This document shows, piece by piece, positions 1-7,303 of a stretch of 36,663 bases of DNA. Source of the stretch: Chloroflexota bacterium (GTDB lineage Bacteria > Chloroflexota > Limnocylindria > P2-11E). The DNA lies in contig VBDU01000081.1 in the NCBI GenBank assembly GCA_005883625.1, positions 1 to 36,663 on the forward strand. The letters run 5' to 3'. The notes under the pieces were generated by a model. That model made no database searches and was not told the DNA's origin. It saw nothing but the letters and a program-made list of their open reading frames with translations. Positions within the stretch are counted from its first letter, which is position 1. Every line of letters starts with the position of its first letter. The translations under genes and the position numbers were made by a program.

Positions 1-853
1 TGTTCGTGACCACCTTCCCCGCGTCGATGCGGATCCCGCGGATGCCGGCGAGGCCGTCGGCGAGGGAGCGCGCGTTGCGGTGGTCGTCGACGAGGCGGTC
101 GCGCATCTCCTCGAGCCCGACGAGCGCCGCCGCGGCGATGACCCCGGCCTGCCGCATCGCTCCGCCAAGGAGCTTGCGAACGCGTCGGGCCTTCGCCACG
201 GTCTCGGCGCTGCCGCAGAGGATCGAGCCGACCGGCGCCGAGAGACCCTTCGAGAAGCAGAACTGCACCGTGTCCGCGGGCGCCGCGAGCTCGCGCGGAT
301 CGACGCCGAGCGCGACCGCCGCGTTGAAGATACGCGCGCCGTCCAGGTGGATGCGCAGCCCCCTGCGGTGCGCGAGGTCGGCGACCGCGGCGGTCTGGTC
401 GGCCGTCAGGACGCTGCCGCCGCAGTTGTTGTGCGAGTTCTCGAGACACACGAGCGACGTTCGCGGGAACATGCCCGCCGGCCGTATCGCGGCCTCGATG
501 TCGGCGAGCGAGGGGCAGCCGTCGCGGTTCGGCACGAGCCGTGGCTGGATCGAGCCGAGGACGAAGGAGGCGCCCATCTCGTTCTGATAGATGTGCGCGA
601 GGTCGCCGAGGATGACCTCGTCGCCGCGCTCGGTCTGCGACAGGACGCCACACAGGTTCCCGAGCATGCCGCTCGCGACGTAGACCGCGGCCTCCTTGCC
701 GAGGATCTCGGCGGACCGCTTTTCGAGCCGGTTCACGGTCGGATCCTCGCCGTACTGGTCGTCGCCGACCTCGGCCTCCGCCATCGCGCGGCGCATCGCG
801 GGGGTCGGGAGCGTGAAGGTATCGCTCCGCAGCTCGAGCGTCTTCGCGCTCAC
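1..853 (-). CDS. ltaE: Low-specificity threonine aldolase, 3' end beyond window
   Basis: A PLP-dependent fold-type I enzyme of the threonine aldolase/beta-eliminating lyase family, cleaving L-threonine or L-allo-threonine to glycine and acetaldehyde. The 284 residues present begin SAKTLELRSDTFTLPT, the usual family N-terminus, and include GDDQYGEDPTVNRLE, the HLDGAR segment (about 169-174) that contacts the cofactor, and the Schiff-base lysine at about 202 in FCFSKGLSAPVGS. Family members are about 340 residues, so roughly 60 C-terminal residues lie left of the window. The GTG start overlaps the TGA of the upstream DUF554 gene by four bases (GTGA, 850-853), so the two are probably translationally coupled. 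Specificity (L-Thr versus L-allo-Thr) cannot be read from the sequence. Confidence 0.93.
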   Translation of the reverse strand, partial: MSAKTLELRSDTFTLPTPAMRRAMAEAEVGDDQYGEDPTVNRLEKRSAEILGKEAAVYVASGMLGNLCGVLSQTERGDEVILGDLAHIYQNEMGASFVLGSIQPRLVPNRDGCPSLADIEAAIRPAGMFPRTSLVCLENSHNNCGGSVLTADQTAAVADLAHRRGLRIHLDGARIFNAAVALGVDPRELAAPADTVQFCFSKGLSAPVGSILCGSAETVAKARRVRKLLGGAMRQAGVIAAAALVGLEEMRDRLVDDHRNARSLADGLAGIRGIRIDAGKVVTN

Positions 854-1557
854 GCTCCGATGGCCTCCTTCATGACGTCGACGACGCCCACGATGATCGG
901 CGCGATCGCGATCGCGGGCAGGAAATCGGCGACCTGCACGTCGCGGATCTTCAGCAATTTCAAGCCTACCCCGAGGATGAGGAGGCCGCCGACCGCGCTC
1001 ATCTCCCTCAGCTGCGGATCCGTGAGGAGGCCGCTGAAGAGCGAGGCGCCCGCGGCGAGCCCGCCCTGGTACACGAGGATCACGACGATGGAGAGGAGCA
1101 CGCCCCAGCCGAGCGTCGCGGCGAACGCGATCGACGTGAAACCGTCGAGCACGCTCTTGATCGCGAGCAGGCTGGCGTCGCCGGTCAGGCCGTTCTGGAT
1201 CGCGCCGAGGAACGTGAGCGGTCCGACGCAGAACACGATCGTCGACGTCACGAACGCCTCGGACACGGTGCTGCTGCCGCCGCCGAAGCGCCGCTGCAGC
1301 GAATCGCCGAGGGCGACGAGCCGCTCGTCGAGACGGAGCAGCGAACCGACGACCCCGCCGACGAGGATCGCGCCGAGGATGTAGAGGAGGTTCGCGGTAT
1401 CGATCGCGAACTTCGCGCCCATGGCGAGTGTGAACAGGCCGACCCCGCGCACGACGTTCTCGCGCAGCCGCTCCGGCAGGTGGTCGCCGAGCCCGGTGCC
1501 GATGAGCGCGCCCGCGAGGACGGTGGCCGCGTTGAGGACGGTGCCGGTCCAGAACAC
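850..1557 (-). CDS. DUF554 (YqgA-like) membrane protein
   Basis: A 235-residue, strongly hydrophobic protein with about seven predicted membrane segments, matching DUF554/YqgA in length and motifs: FWTGTVLNAATVLAGALIG at the N-terminus and GPLTFLGAIQNGLTGD near residue 120. The function of the family is not established; a transport role is often guessed. The start is placed at GTG 1557 because the family begins exactly with the FWTGT segment; longer readings toward 1854 run into the divergent NUDIX gene. The reverse-strand hexamer GATACT (1568-1573) lies ten bases before this GTG and overlaps the TAGTAT of the divergent NUDIX promoter. It is first in a two-gene unit with the threonine aldolase. 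Confidence 0.88.
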   Translation of the reverse strand: MFWTGTVLNAATVLAGALIGTGLGDHLPERLRENVVRGVGLFTLAMGAKFAIDTANLLYILGAILVGGVVGSLLRLDERLVALGDSLQRRFGGGSSTVSEAFVTSTIVFCVGPLTFLGAIQNGLTGDASLLAIKSVLDGFTSIAFAATLGWGVLLSIVVILVYQGGLAAGASLFSGLLTDPQLREMSAVGGLLILGVGLKLLKIRDVQVADFLPAIAIAPIIVGVVDVMKEAIGA

Positions 1558-1566
1558 GAAGATGGC

Positions 1567-1572
1567 TAGTAT
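1567..1572 (+). promoter_or_regulatory. Putative -10 hexamer (TAGTAT) for the NUDIX operon
   Basis: TAGTAT ends ten bases before ATG 1583, so the transcript would start at or just before the start codon. It overlaps the reverse-strand GATACT that may serve the divergent DUF554 gene, so both promoters would sit in the same 25-base gap. The -35 side was not identified. Confidence 0.5.
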
Positions 1573-1582
1573 CGCGGGGCCG

Positions 1583-2188
1583 ATGGGTCCATCCGAGCAG
1601 CTTCGCTTTTGGGCGCACGAGCTCGCCGCGATGGCGACGACCGGTCTCGAGTTCGCGACGAACGAATACGACCGCGACCGCTTCGTTCGTGTCCGCGGGA
1701 TCGCCGAGGGTCTCGCCGGGCTCGCGAGCGACGCGCGGTTCACGCCCGACCGCCCGTACCTGCCCGATCTCGGCATCGTCTCGCCGAAGACAGGCTGTTC
1801 CATCGCGGCGTTCGACGGCGACGGGCGGGTCGCGCTCATCAAACGCGCCGACAACGGACGTTGGGCGCTCCCCGGCGGCTACGCCGAGGTGGGCTCGCCT
1901 CCCGCGATGAACGCGCTCCGTGAGCTACACGAGGAGACGGGTCTCGACGCGGCGATCGAGCGCCTCGTCGGCGTGTACGACAACCGCGAGTTCGGCAGCG
2001 TGGCGGCGTACCAGTTCTATATCTGCCTTTTCCGCGCGCGGATCACCGGCGGCGCGCCGCGGCCCTCGGCCGAGACGACCGAGGTCCGCCTGGTCGACCC
2101 CGACGACCTCCCGGAGGACATGTCGGCGCTGCAGCGCGCGATGGTCGTCGGCGCGGTCGCGAACGCCCCGCTCGCGGTCTTCCAGTGA
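1583..2188 (+). CDS. NUDIX hydrolase with Nudix_hydro_N domain (ADP-ribose pyrophosphatase-like)
   Basis: About 201 residues. The N-terminal part (LRFWAHELAAMATTGLEFA followed by NEYDRDRFVRVR) matches the helical domain that precedes NUDIX in ADP-ribose/NDP-sugar pyrophosphatase-like proteins. The NUDIX box is around residues 95-118: GGYAEVGS, then RELHEETGL. The catalytic REUxEE core is intact, while the first Glu of the box is Ser, which is common in this subfamily. The start at ATG 1583 is preferred over ATG 1562 because a TAGTAT hexamer (1567-1572) lies between them. The TGA overlaps the GTG of the next gene (GTGA, 2185-2188), so it heads an operon with a 2-hydroxyacid dehydrogenase and an aminotransferase. 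Substrate unknown. Confidence 0.88.
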   Translation: MGPSEQLRFWAHELAAMATTGLEFATNEYDRDRFVRVRGIAEGLAGLASDARFTPDRPYLPDLGIVSPKTGCSIAAFDGDGRVALIKRADNGRWALPGGYAEVGSPPAMNALRELHEETGLDAAIERLVGVYDNREFGSVAAYQFYICLFRARITGGAPRPSAETTEVRLVDPDDLPEDMSALQRAMVVGAVANAPLAVFQ

Positions 2189-3129
2189 CCGAGATCGTGG
2201 TGTTCGGCGCGTTCCGCACGCGCCCGGAGACCGTATCCGAGCGCTTCCCCGACGATCGGATCATCCCCATCGCCGACGAGAGCGCGCTCGCGGCCGCGGC
2301 CGCCGCGGAGGTCGCGCTGAGCGGGAACAACCCGCGTCGCGTGCAGATGCTCCTCGAGGCGACGCCGAAGCTGCGCTGGTACCACACCGTCAGCGCGGGC
2401 GTCGAGAACATGCCGCTGTCCGAGATGAGCCGGCGCGGGATCGTGCTCACCAACAACAGTGGCTCGTACGACGTGCAGATCGCCGAGCACGTGCTGATGT
2501 TCGTCTTCGCCGCGTCACGCCGGCTGCAGCTCTATCGCGACCGCCAGGTGCGCCACGAGTGGAAGGACCACGACCACCAGGAGCTGCGCGACGCGACGAT
2601 CGTCGTCTACGGCATGGGCAGCATCGGTACGGAAGTGGCGCGGCTCGCGAGCGCGGTGGGTATGCGCGTCATCGGCGTCCGCCGGCGCGCCGCTCCGCAG
2701 GAGGGGGCGAGTCGGGTCGTCGCGCCCGAGGGGCTCGCCGACGTCGCCGCGGAAGCGGACTACCTCGCGATCACCGCACCGCTCACGCCTGCGACCCGCG
2801 GCGCGGTCTCGCGCGAGGTCATCGCGCGTCTGAAACCGACGGCCTGGATCGTGAATATCGCGCGTGGCGCGATCGTCGACGAGGTCGCCCTGATCGAGGC
2901 GCTCCGCGCGAGGAAGATCGCCGGCGCGGCGCTCGACGTCTTCGCGACCGAGCCGCTGCCGACCGACAGCCCGCTCTGGTCGATGGAGAACGTCATCCTG
3001 ACCCCCCACACGTCGGGCGATTCGCCGCGCGTGCAGGATCGGACGCTCGACCTGTTCGCGGAGAACCTGCGCCGCTACAAGAGCGGGGAGCCTCTGCTCA
3101 ATCGGGTCGACTTCGGGGCGGGGTATTAG
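2185..3129 (+). CDS. D-isomer-specific 2-hydroxyacid dehydrogenase (NAD(P)-dependent)
   Basis: 314 residues. Catalyses reversible reduction of a 2-oxoacid to a D-2-hydroxyacid, or oxidation in reverse. The dinucleotide-binding motif GMGSIGTEVARLA is near residue 140. The second strand ends GVRRRA, whose arginines would favour NADPH (inference). Catalytic residues of the family are visible: Arg227 in NIARGAIVDE, Glu256 in FATEPLP and His275 in LTPHTSG. The GTG start overlaps the NUDIX stop by four bases, and the TAG stop (3127-3129) shares one base with the GTG of the following aminotransferase. Pairing with a transaminase suggests 2-oxoacid metabolism, but the substrate is not evident; glyoxylate/hydroxypyruvate reductase-like is one possibility. 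Confidence 0.9.
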   Translation: MTEIVVFGAFRTRPETVSERFPDDRIIPIADESALAAAAAAEVALSGNNPRRVQMLLEATPKLRWYHTVSAGVENMPLSEMSRRGIVLTNNSGSYDVQIAEHVLMFVFAASRRLQLYRDRQVRHEWKDHDHQELRDATIVVYGMGSIGTEVARLASAVGMRVIGVRRRAAPQEGASRVVAPEGLADVAAEADYLAITAPLTPATRGAVSREVIARLKPTAWIVNIARGAIVDEVALIEALRARKIAGAALDVFATEPLPTDSPLWSMENVILTPHTSGDSPRVQDRTLDLFAENLRRYKSGEPLLNRVDFGAGY

Positions 3130-4315
3130 TGAGGGTCGCCCGCGAGCGCCTGGCGTCCCGCACGGTCGGCTTCACCGAATCCGTCATCCGCGAGATGACA
3201 CGGCTCAACGCGGTCCACGGCGGCATCAACCTGGCGCAGGGCTTTCCGAACTTCGCCGCGCCCGCGGAGCTGAAGGAGGCCGCCAAGCGCGCGATCGACG
3301 CCGACGTGAACCAGTACGCCATCACCTGGGGCGCGAAATCGCTGCGCGATGCGCTCGCGCGCACGTACCGCGAGCTCTACGCCACGGGGATCGACCCGGA
3401 GACGATGCTCACCGTGACCTGCGGATCGACCGAGGCGATGATCTCGACGCTGCTCGCGATCGTCGATCCGGGCGACGAGGTCGTGGTCCTCGAGCCCTTC
3501 TACGAGAACTACGGACCCGACGCCGCGATCTGCGGCGCGACGCCGGTCTTCGTGCCCATGCGCCCGCCGGACTACACGTTCGACCCCGACGAGCTGCGCC
3601 GTGCGTTCTCGGCGCGGACGAAGGCGATCATCGTGAACACCCCGAACAACCCCACGGGTCGGGTGTTCGCGCGCGCCGAGCTCGAGCTCATCGCCTCGCT
3701 CTGCCGCGAGCACGACGCCATCGCCGTGACGGACGAGATCTACGAGCACATCCTCTACGCCGGCGAGCACATCCCGATCGCCACGCTCGAGGGCATGGCC
3801 GAACGGACGGTCACGATCTCCGGCGCCAGCAAGACGTTCTCGGTGACGGGCTGGCGCGTCGGCTGGATCGTGGCGCCACCCGGGCTCACCTCCGGGATCC
3901 GCAAGGTGCACGACTTCGTCACGGTGGGCGCGCCCGCGCCCCTGCAGGAGGCGGTCGCGGTCGGGCTCGGGCTCGGTCGCGCGTACTACGAGCGGCTCGC
4001 GCGGGATTACCGCGCGCGTCGCGACCTGCTCGTCTCCGCGCTCGCGGCCGCGGGGTTCGCGCCGAACACGCCGGCGGCGCGTACTACGTGCTCTGCGATA
4101 TCACGCCCTTCGGCTTCGACGACGACACCGAGTTCGCGCACTGGCTCGTCCGCGAGGTCGGCGTCGCCGGCGTGCCCGGCTCGTCCTTCTTCTCGCGCCG
4201 CGAGCTCGGACGCCATCTCATCCGCTTTACGTTCTGCAAGACGGAAGATGTCCTGTCGGAGGCTGCCGCGCGTTTGTCGCGAGCCCGCGGGCTTGTCTCG
4301 AGGCGCCGCGCTTAG
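3129..4315 (+). pseudogene. Class I/II PLP aminotransferase with a one-base frameshift near 4071-4081
   Basis: A KAT/methionine-aminotransferase-type enzyme: GGINLAQGFPNF at the N-terminus, NNPTGRVF, VTDEIYEHI, and the PLP lysine at about residue 235 in SGASKTFSVTGWRVGW. The family frame runs from GTG 3129 to about 4073. The C-terminal part (YYVLCDITPFGF, GVAGVPGSSFF, HLIRFTFCK) then continues in another frame from about 4076 to TAG 4315. Restoring one G in the run at 4071-4081 would give the expected Pro-Gly-Gly-Ala-Tyr-Tyr, so a single-base loss explains the break. It could be real inactivation or a consensus error. The first frame stays open through the downstream glycosyltransferase to 5072, so a naive call would fuse the two genes falsely. 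Confidence 0.85.
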
Positions 4316-4318
4316 ACT
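4313..4318 (+). promoter_or_regulatory. Putative -10 hexamer (TAGACT) of a leaderless glycosyltransferase promoter
   Basis: TAGACT lies seven bases before ATG 4326 and uses the aminotransferase TAG stop as its first three bases. The same hexamer at the same distance precedes the KAS III and ribBA genes. A TTGTCT (4293-4298) upstream is only 14 bases away, so the -35 is uncertain. Confidence 0.6.
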
Positions 4319-4325
4319 CGCGCGG

Positions 4326-5072
4326 ATGCTCGTCACCATCGCGATGATCGCGTACGACGAGGCGCCGAACTTGAGACCGGTCGTGGCCGAAGCGCTCGCG
4401 GCTTTGGATGCCGCCGGCGGTGACGGCGAGATCCTGCTCGTCGATGATGGAAGCACGGACGGGACCTCCGACATCGCGGACGCGATCGCGTCGAGCGAGC
4501 CACGCTTTCGTGTCGTCCACCATGGAAGGAACCGCGGTTTCTCGGGTGCCATGACGACGGCACTGCGACAAGCACGCGGCGATTGGATCTTTCTCGTACC
4601 GGCCGATGGCCAGGTGCCGCTACTCGATCTCGAACGGTTCCTTTCGGCCAGCGCCGGCGCGGACGTCGTCGTCGGCATTCGATCGTACCGGCCCGAACGC
4701 GGGCGCATGCTCCTGTCGCGGGCATTTCACGCCATCGCCAAGACGCTCTTCCCGGTCCCGCTGGAGGAGTTCAGCTCGGTGTTCCTGTTCCGGCGCGCCC
4801 TCATCGAGGCCATGGCCATCCGCTCGCGACCGCGGACAGCAGCGGTCCTTCCCGAGGTCCTGTTTCGCGCGAGCGCGCGCGGCGCACGTTTCGCGCAGCT
4901 CCGTTTCGCGGCGCGCCCCCGTCTCGGGGGAAAAGCAAAGGGCGCACGTCCGTCGATCGCGCTGGTCACGCTCCTCGAGCTCCTGCGACTCGCGCCGCTG
5001 GTGCGGCTCGATGAGCTCCGTCACGCCCGGCGCGAGGGCGGGCGCGCGGGCGTCGCCGGACTGGACCGGTAG
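4326..5072 (+). CDS. GT2 family glycosyltransferase (DPM1-like)
   Basis: 248 residues with a GT-A fold. The N-terminal strand and loop LVTIAMIAYDEAPNL, the nucleotide-binding LLVDDGSTDGT (Asp40/Asp41), HHGRNRGFSGAM, and PADGQ at 92-96 in the position of the metal-binding DxD are typical of polyprenyl-phosphate mannosyl/glucosyltransferases. No membrane helices are evident beyond weak hydrophobicity at the C-terminus, so it would be a cytosolic, membrane-associated enzyme; donor and acceptor are unknown. A TAGACT hexamer seven bases upstream suggests its own leaderless promoter. The stop (5070-5072) directly abuts the stop of the convergent acyl carrier protein (5073-5075), with no gap and no terminator. 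The composition is less GC-rich than in flanking genes. Confidence 0.87.
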   Translation: MLVTIAMIAYDEAPNLRPVVAEALAALDAAGGDGEILLVDDGSTDGTSDIADAIASSEPRFRVVHHGRNRGFSGAMTTALRQARGDWIFLVPADGQVPLLDLERFLSASAGADVVVGIRSYRPERGRMLLSRAFHAIAKTLFPVPLEEFSSVFLFRRALIEAMAIRSRPRTAAVLPEVLFRASARGARFAQLRFAARPRLGGKAKGARPSIALVTLLELLRLAPLVRLDELRHARREGGRAGVAGLDR

Positions 5073-5297
5073 TCAGCTCTCGTTCGCGAGAACGAGATCG
5101 AGCACATCCGCCATCGTCGCCGACTCCTGCAGCTCCTGCGCGCTCACACTCATCGCATGATCGCGCTGGAGAAGCATCAGGATGTCCAGCTGGGCGACCG
5201 AATCCCAGCGAGCGTCATCGTCGAGGCGCGTGGACTCCTGAAGGTCCGGCCAGTCCAGCTGCGCCGCCAGCTTCCGGAGAAGCTCTGCGCGTGTCAC
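5073..5297 (-). CDS. Acyl carrier protein (phosphopantetheine-binding)
   Basis: A 74-residue stand-alone carrier protein. The 4'-phosphopantetheine attachment serine is Ser33 in RWDSVAQLDILMLL, matching the ACP/PCP consensus (DSL, here DSV) at the start of helix II; the C-terminal helix ends MADVLDLVLANES. The GTG start overlaps the TGA of the upstream KAS III gene (GTGA, 5294-5297), so the two should be co-translated. An ACP coupled to a KAS III and next to an acyltransferase suggests a dedicated acyl supply for a specialised lipid or glycolipid rather than housekeeping fatty-acid synthesis (inference). It is the last gene of the minus-strand unit starting at 7286. Confidence 0.85.
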   Translation of the reverse strand: MTRAELLRKLAAQLDWPDLQESTRLDDDARWDSVAQLDILMLLQRDHAMSVSAQELQESATMADVLDLVLANES

Positions 5298-6322
5298 GCG
5301 TTCGGCTCCCAGCGGATGAGGTTGGCGCCCCAGGAGTAGCCAACGCCAAAGCCCGCGACGAGGAGCACGTCCCCGCGCGCAACGCGTCCGGCATCGATGA
5401 CGCTCTGGAGCGCGATGGGGATCGTCGACGAAACGGTGTTCCCGCAACGGCTGTAGTGGCGGACAAACTTCTCGTCGGGGATGCGGAGCGACCCTTGGAG
5501 CGTCGCGAGCAGCATTTCGCTCGCCTGGTGCAGGATCACGAGGTCAACGTCGTCGAGCGAGATCTCCGCCGCGGCGACGACGTCGCGGATGAGCGCCGGG
5601 ACCCGCTTCACGGTGAACTCGAAGATCGCCGGGCCATTCATGAAGAGGTTGGCCGCGGTGCGGGTGTTGTCGCTCTTGTCGGTCTTTTCGGCCAGGTCGG
5701 CGGTCGCGAGCGGGTGACGCATCGCGCCCGCGGGAACGATGAGATTGCCGGCGCCCGTCCCGTCGGTCCCAAGGACGAAGGGGCCGATGCTCGGCGCGGC
5801 GCGTTCCTCGGCCGTGATCAGCACCGCGCTCGCGGCGTCACCGAATAGCGTGCGGACGCTCTTGTCCAGCGGATGGATGAACTTCGAGTACGTATCGGCC
5901 ATGAGGAGCAGGGCCGTTGACGCGATCCCGGCGTCGATGAGGCCGCGCACGATCGCCAGGCCGTATGGGAAGGCGGAGCAGCCCAGGTTGTAGTCGAACG
6001 CCGCGACGTTGGTGCCGAGCCCGAGCCGCTCCTGGATCAGGCATGCGGTGGTCGGCAGGAAGTGATCGGGGCTCTGGGTGCAGAAGACGAGCAGGTCGAT
6101 CCTGCTTCGATCCACGTCGAGCCGTTCGAGCAGACGATCCGCGGCCCGCACCGCGAGGTCCGACGCGCACTCGGTGTCTGCGGCGATCCTGCGTTCGAGG
6201 ATGCCGGTCTTCTCCAGGATCTTGTCGGCTGTCCACCCTGGATAGAGCGCCGACAGCTCCGCATTCGTGAGGCGCTCTTCAGGAAGGTAATGATCGATGC
6301 CCTGGATGACGGCGGTCCGCAC
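5294..6322 (-). CDS. 3-oxoacyl-ACP synthase III family protein (KAS III)
   Basis: 342 residues with the thiolase fold of FabH-type condensing enzymes. The catalytic triad is visible: Cys115 in YNLGCSAFPYG, His265 in ILHQAS and Asn295 in SRCGNTVSS. These enzymes condense an acyl-CoA starter with malonyl-ACP. Being co-translated with its own ACP, this copy is probably a pathway-specific paralogue. GTG 6322 begins the family's RTAVIQGIDHYLPE; a TAGACT hexamer lies exactly seven bases upstream (6330-6335, reverse strand) inside the 49-base gap to the preceding acyltransferase. KAS III plus ACP may therefore also be expressed from an internal leaderless promoter. The housekeeping FabH role cannot be excluded from sequence alone. 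Confidence 0.9.
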   Translation of the reverse strand: MRTAVIQGIDHYLPEERLTNAELSALYPGWTADKILEKTGILERRIAADTECASDLAVRAADRLLERLDVDRSRIDLLVFCTQSPDHFLPTTACLIQERLGLGTNVAAFDYNLGCSAFPYGLAIVRGLIDAGIASTALLLMADTYSKFIHPLDKSVRTLFGDAASAVLITAEERAAPSIGPFVLGTDGTGAGNLIVPAGAMRHPLATADLAEKTDKSDNTRTAANLFMNGPAIFEFTVKRVPALIRDVVAAAEISLDDVDLVILHQASEMLLATLQGSLRIPDEKFVRHYSRCGNTVSSTIPIALQSVIDAGRVARGDVLLVAGFGVGYSWGANLIRWEPNA

Positions 6323-6329
6323 GATCGTG

Positions 6330-6335
6330 AGTCTA
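6330..6335 (-). promoter_or_regulatory. Putative -10 hexamer (TAGACT) before KAS III
   Basis: Read on the minus strand, TAGACT ends seven bases before GTG 6322, matching the arrangement at 4313 and 27299. It would allow transcription of KAS III-ACP independently of the upstream LpxD-like gene. Confidence 0.55.
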
Positions 6336-6371
6336 GCCGCGCCAAGCGCCGAAAAAGAGAGCGAAGAGTAT

Positions 6372-7286
6372 CTAGACGCGAAAGATGCGCAGGTCGGCGG
6401 ACACGCGCGTGTCGCTCTCCACGTCTCGGACGACGGTCGTGCCGAGCACGATGGTCGCGCGATCTCCGACACGCACGCCGTTCGAGACGATCGCGCCCGG
6501 GCCGATCCACACGTCGTCGCCGATCGACACGCTCCCAGCGATGATCGCCCCCGCAACGATCAGGCAACGCTGCCCGATCTCGGCGGAGTGCGCGATGTGA
6601 ACGACGTTGTCGATCTTCGTGTCGTCGCCGATCCGCGTCGGACGGCGGAACAGGGCGCGATCGATCACCGCATTTGACTGGATCTCGACGCGCCTCCCGA
6701 TGACGACGGAGCCGGCGTGGACGATCGGCCTGACGCCGGTGTAGTCCGCGATCCCTTGGGAGCCGGACCGATGCTGCCGCAACGCCCGTGCTTTGAACTC
6801 GAAGCCCTCGGCGCCAAGGACCGCGCCCGCGCGGATGATCGCGCCCTCGCCGATGGACACACGCTCGAGGACGGTGACATGCGGCTCGATCACAACCCCG
6901 GCGTCGATGCGGACGTTCTTCGGCGCGACGGAGGCGTGCGGGTCGATCTGCGCGCTGGGGTGGATCTCCGTCGCGAACTCGGCCCAATAGAAGTCCGAGG
7001 ACCGGGCAAGGTATTCATGCACCCGGTAGAACGCCTCCTCGGGATCGTCGGCGAGGGCGAGGCCGGCCGAGCCGATCTCCGCGGCGATGGCGGGAGCGGC
7101 GATGACGGAGAGCTGCGCGAGCCCGTGAGCGCGCTTCAGCGCCTTCGCATCGCGCGCGTACACCAATTGATCCGACGTTGCCTGGCTGAGAAGCGCGAGG
7201 TCTGAGAAACTACCGTCACGCTGGATCTGCAGACCGAGATCCCCAGGAAGCGCACTGAGCCGAGTGCTACCGAACCCGCCGCTCAC
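6372..7286 (-). CDS. LpxD-like left-handed beta-helix N-acyltransferase
   Basis: 304 residues. Residues 1-105 form a mixed N-terminal domain; from about 108 the protein is hexapeptide repeats of a left-handed beta-helix (IHPSAQIDPHASVAPKNV onward). The segment NAVIDRALFRRPTRIGDDT followed by KIDNVVHIAHSAEIG matches UDP-3-O-acylglucosamine N-acyltransferase (LpxD), with the likely catalytic His233 in the IAH motif. LpxD enzymes move a 3-hydroxyacyl group from ACP to an amino sugar; ACP and KAS III are encoded immediately downstream. No other lipid A gene is present, so transfer to a different amino sugar is plausible (inference). GTG 7286 faces GTG 7304 of the divergent deacetylase across 17 bases, and no TANNNT is seen before it. 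Confidence 0.82.
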   Translation of the reverse strand: MSGGFGSTRLSALPGDLGLQIQRDGSFSDLALLSQATSDQLVYARDAKALKRAHGLAQLSVIAAPAIAAEIGSAGLALADDPEEAFYRVHEYLARSSDFYWAEFATEIHPSAQIDPHASVAPKNVRIDAGVVIEPHVTVLERVSIGEGAIIRAGAVLGAEGFEFKARALRQHRSGSQGIADYTGVRPIVHAGSVVIGRRVEIQSNAVIDRALFRRPTRIGDDTKIDNVVHIAHSAEIGQRCLIVAGAIIAGSVSIGDDVWIGPGAIVSNGVRVGDRATIVLGTTVVRDVESDTRVSADLRIFRV

Positions 7287-7303
7287 GTCTGGGACGGACC
7301 GGA

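Noticed and set aside
1920..5072. Single 1050-codon open frame across NUDIX, dehydrogenase, aminotransferase and glycosyltransferase
   Set aside because: It is in the wrong frame for the first two genes, and joins the aminotransferase to GT2 only because of the frameshift near 4071-4081.
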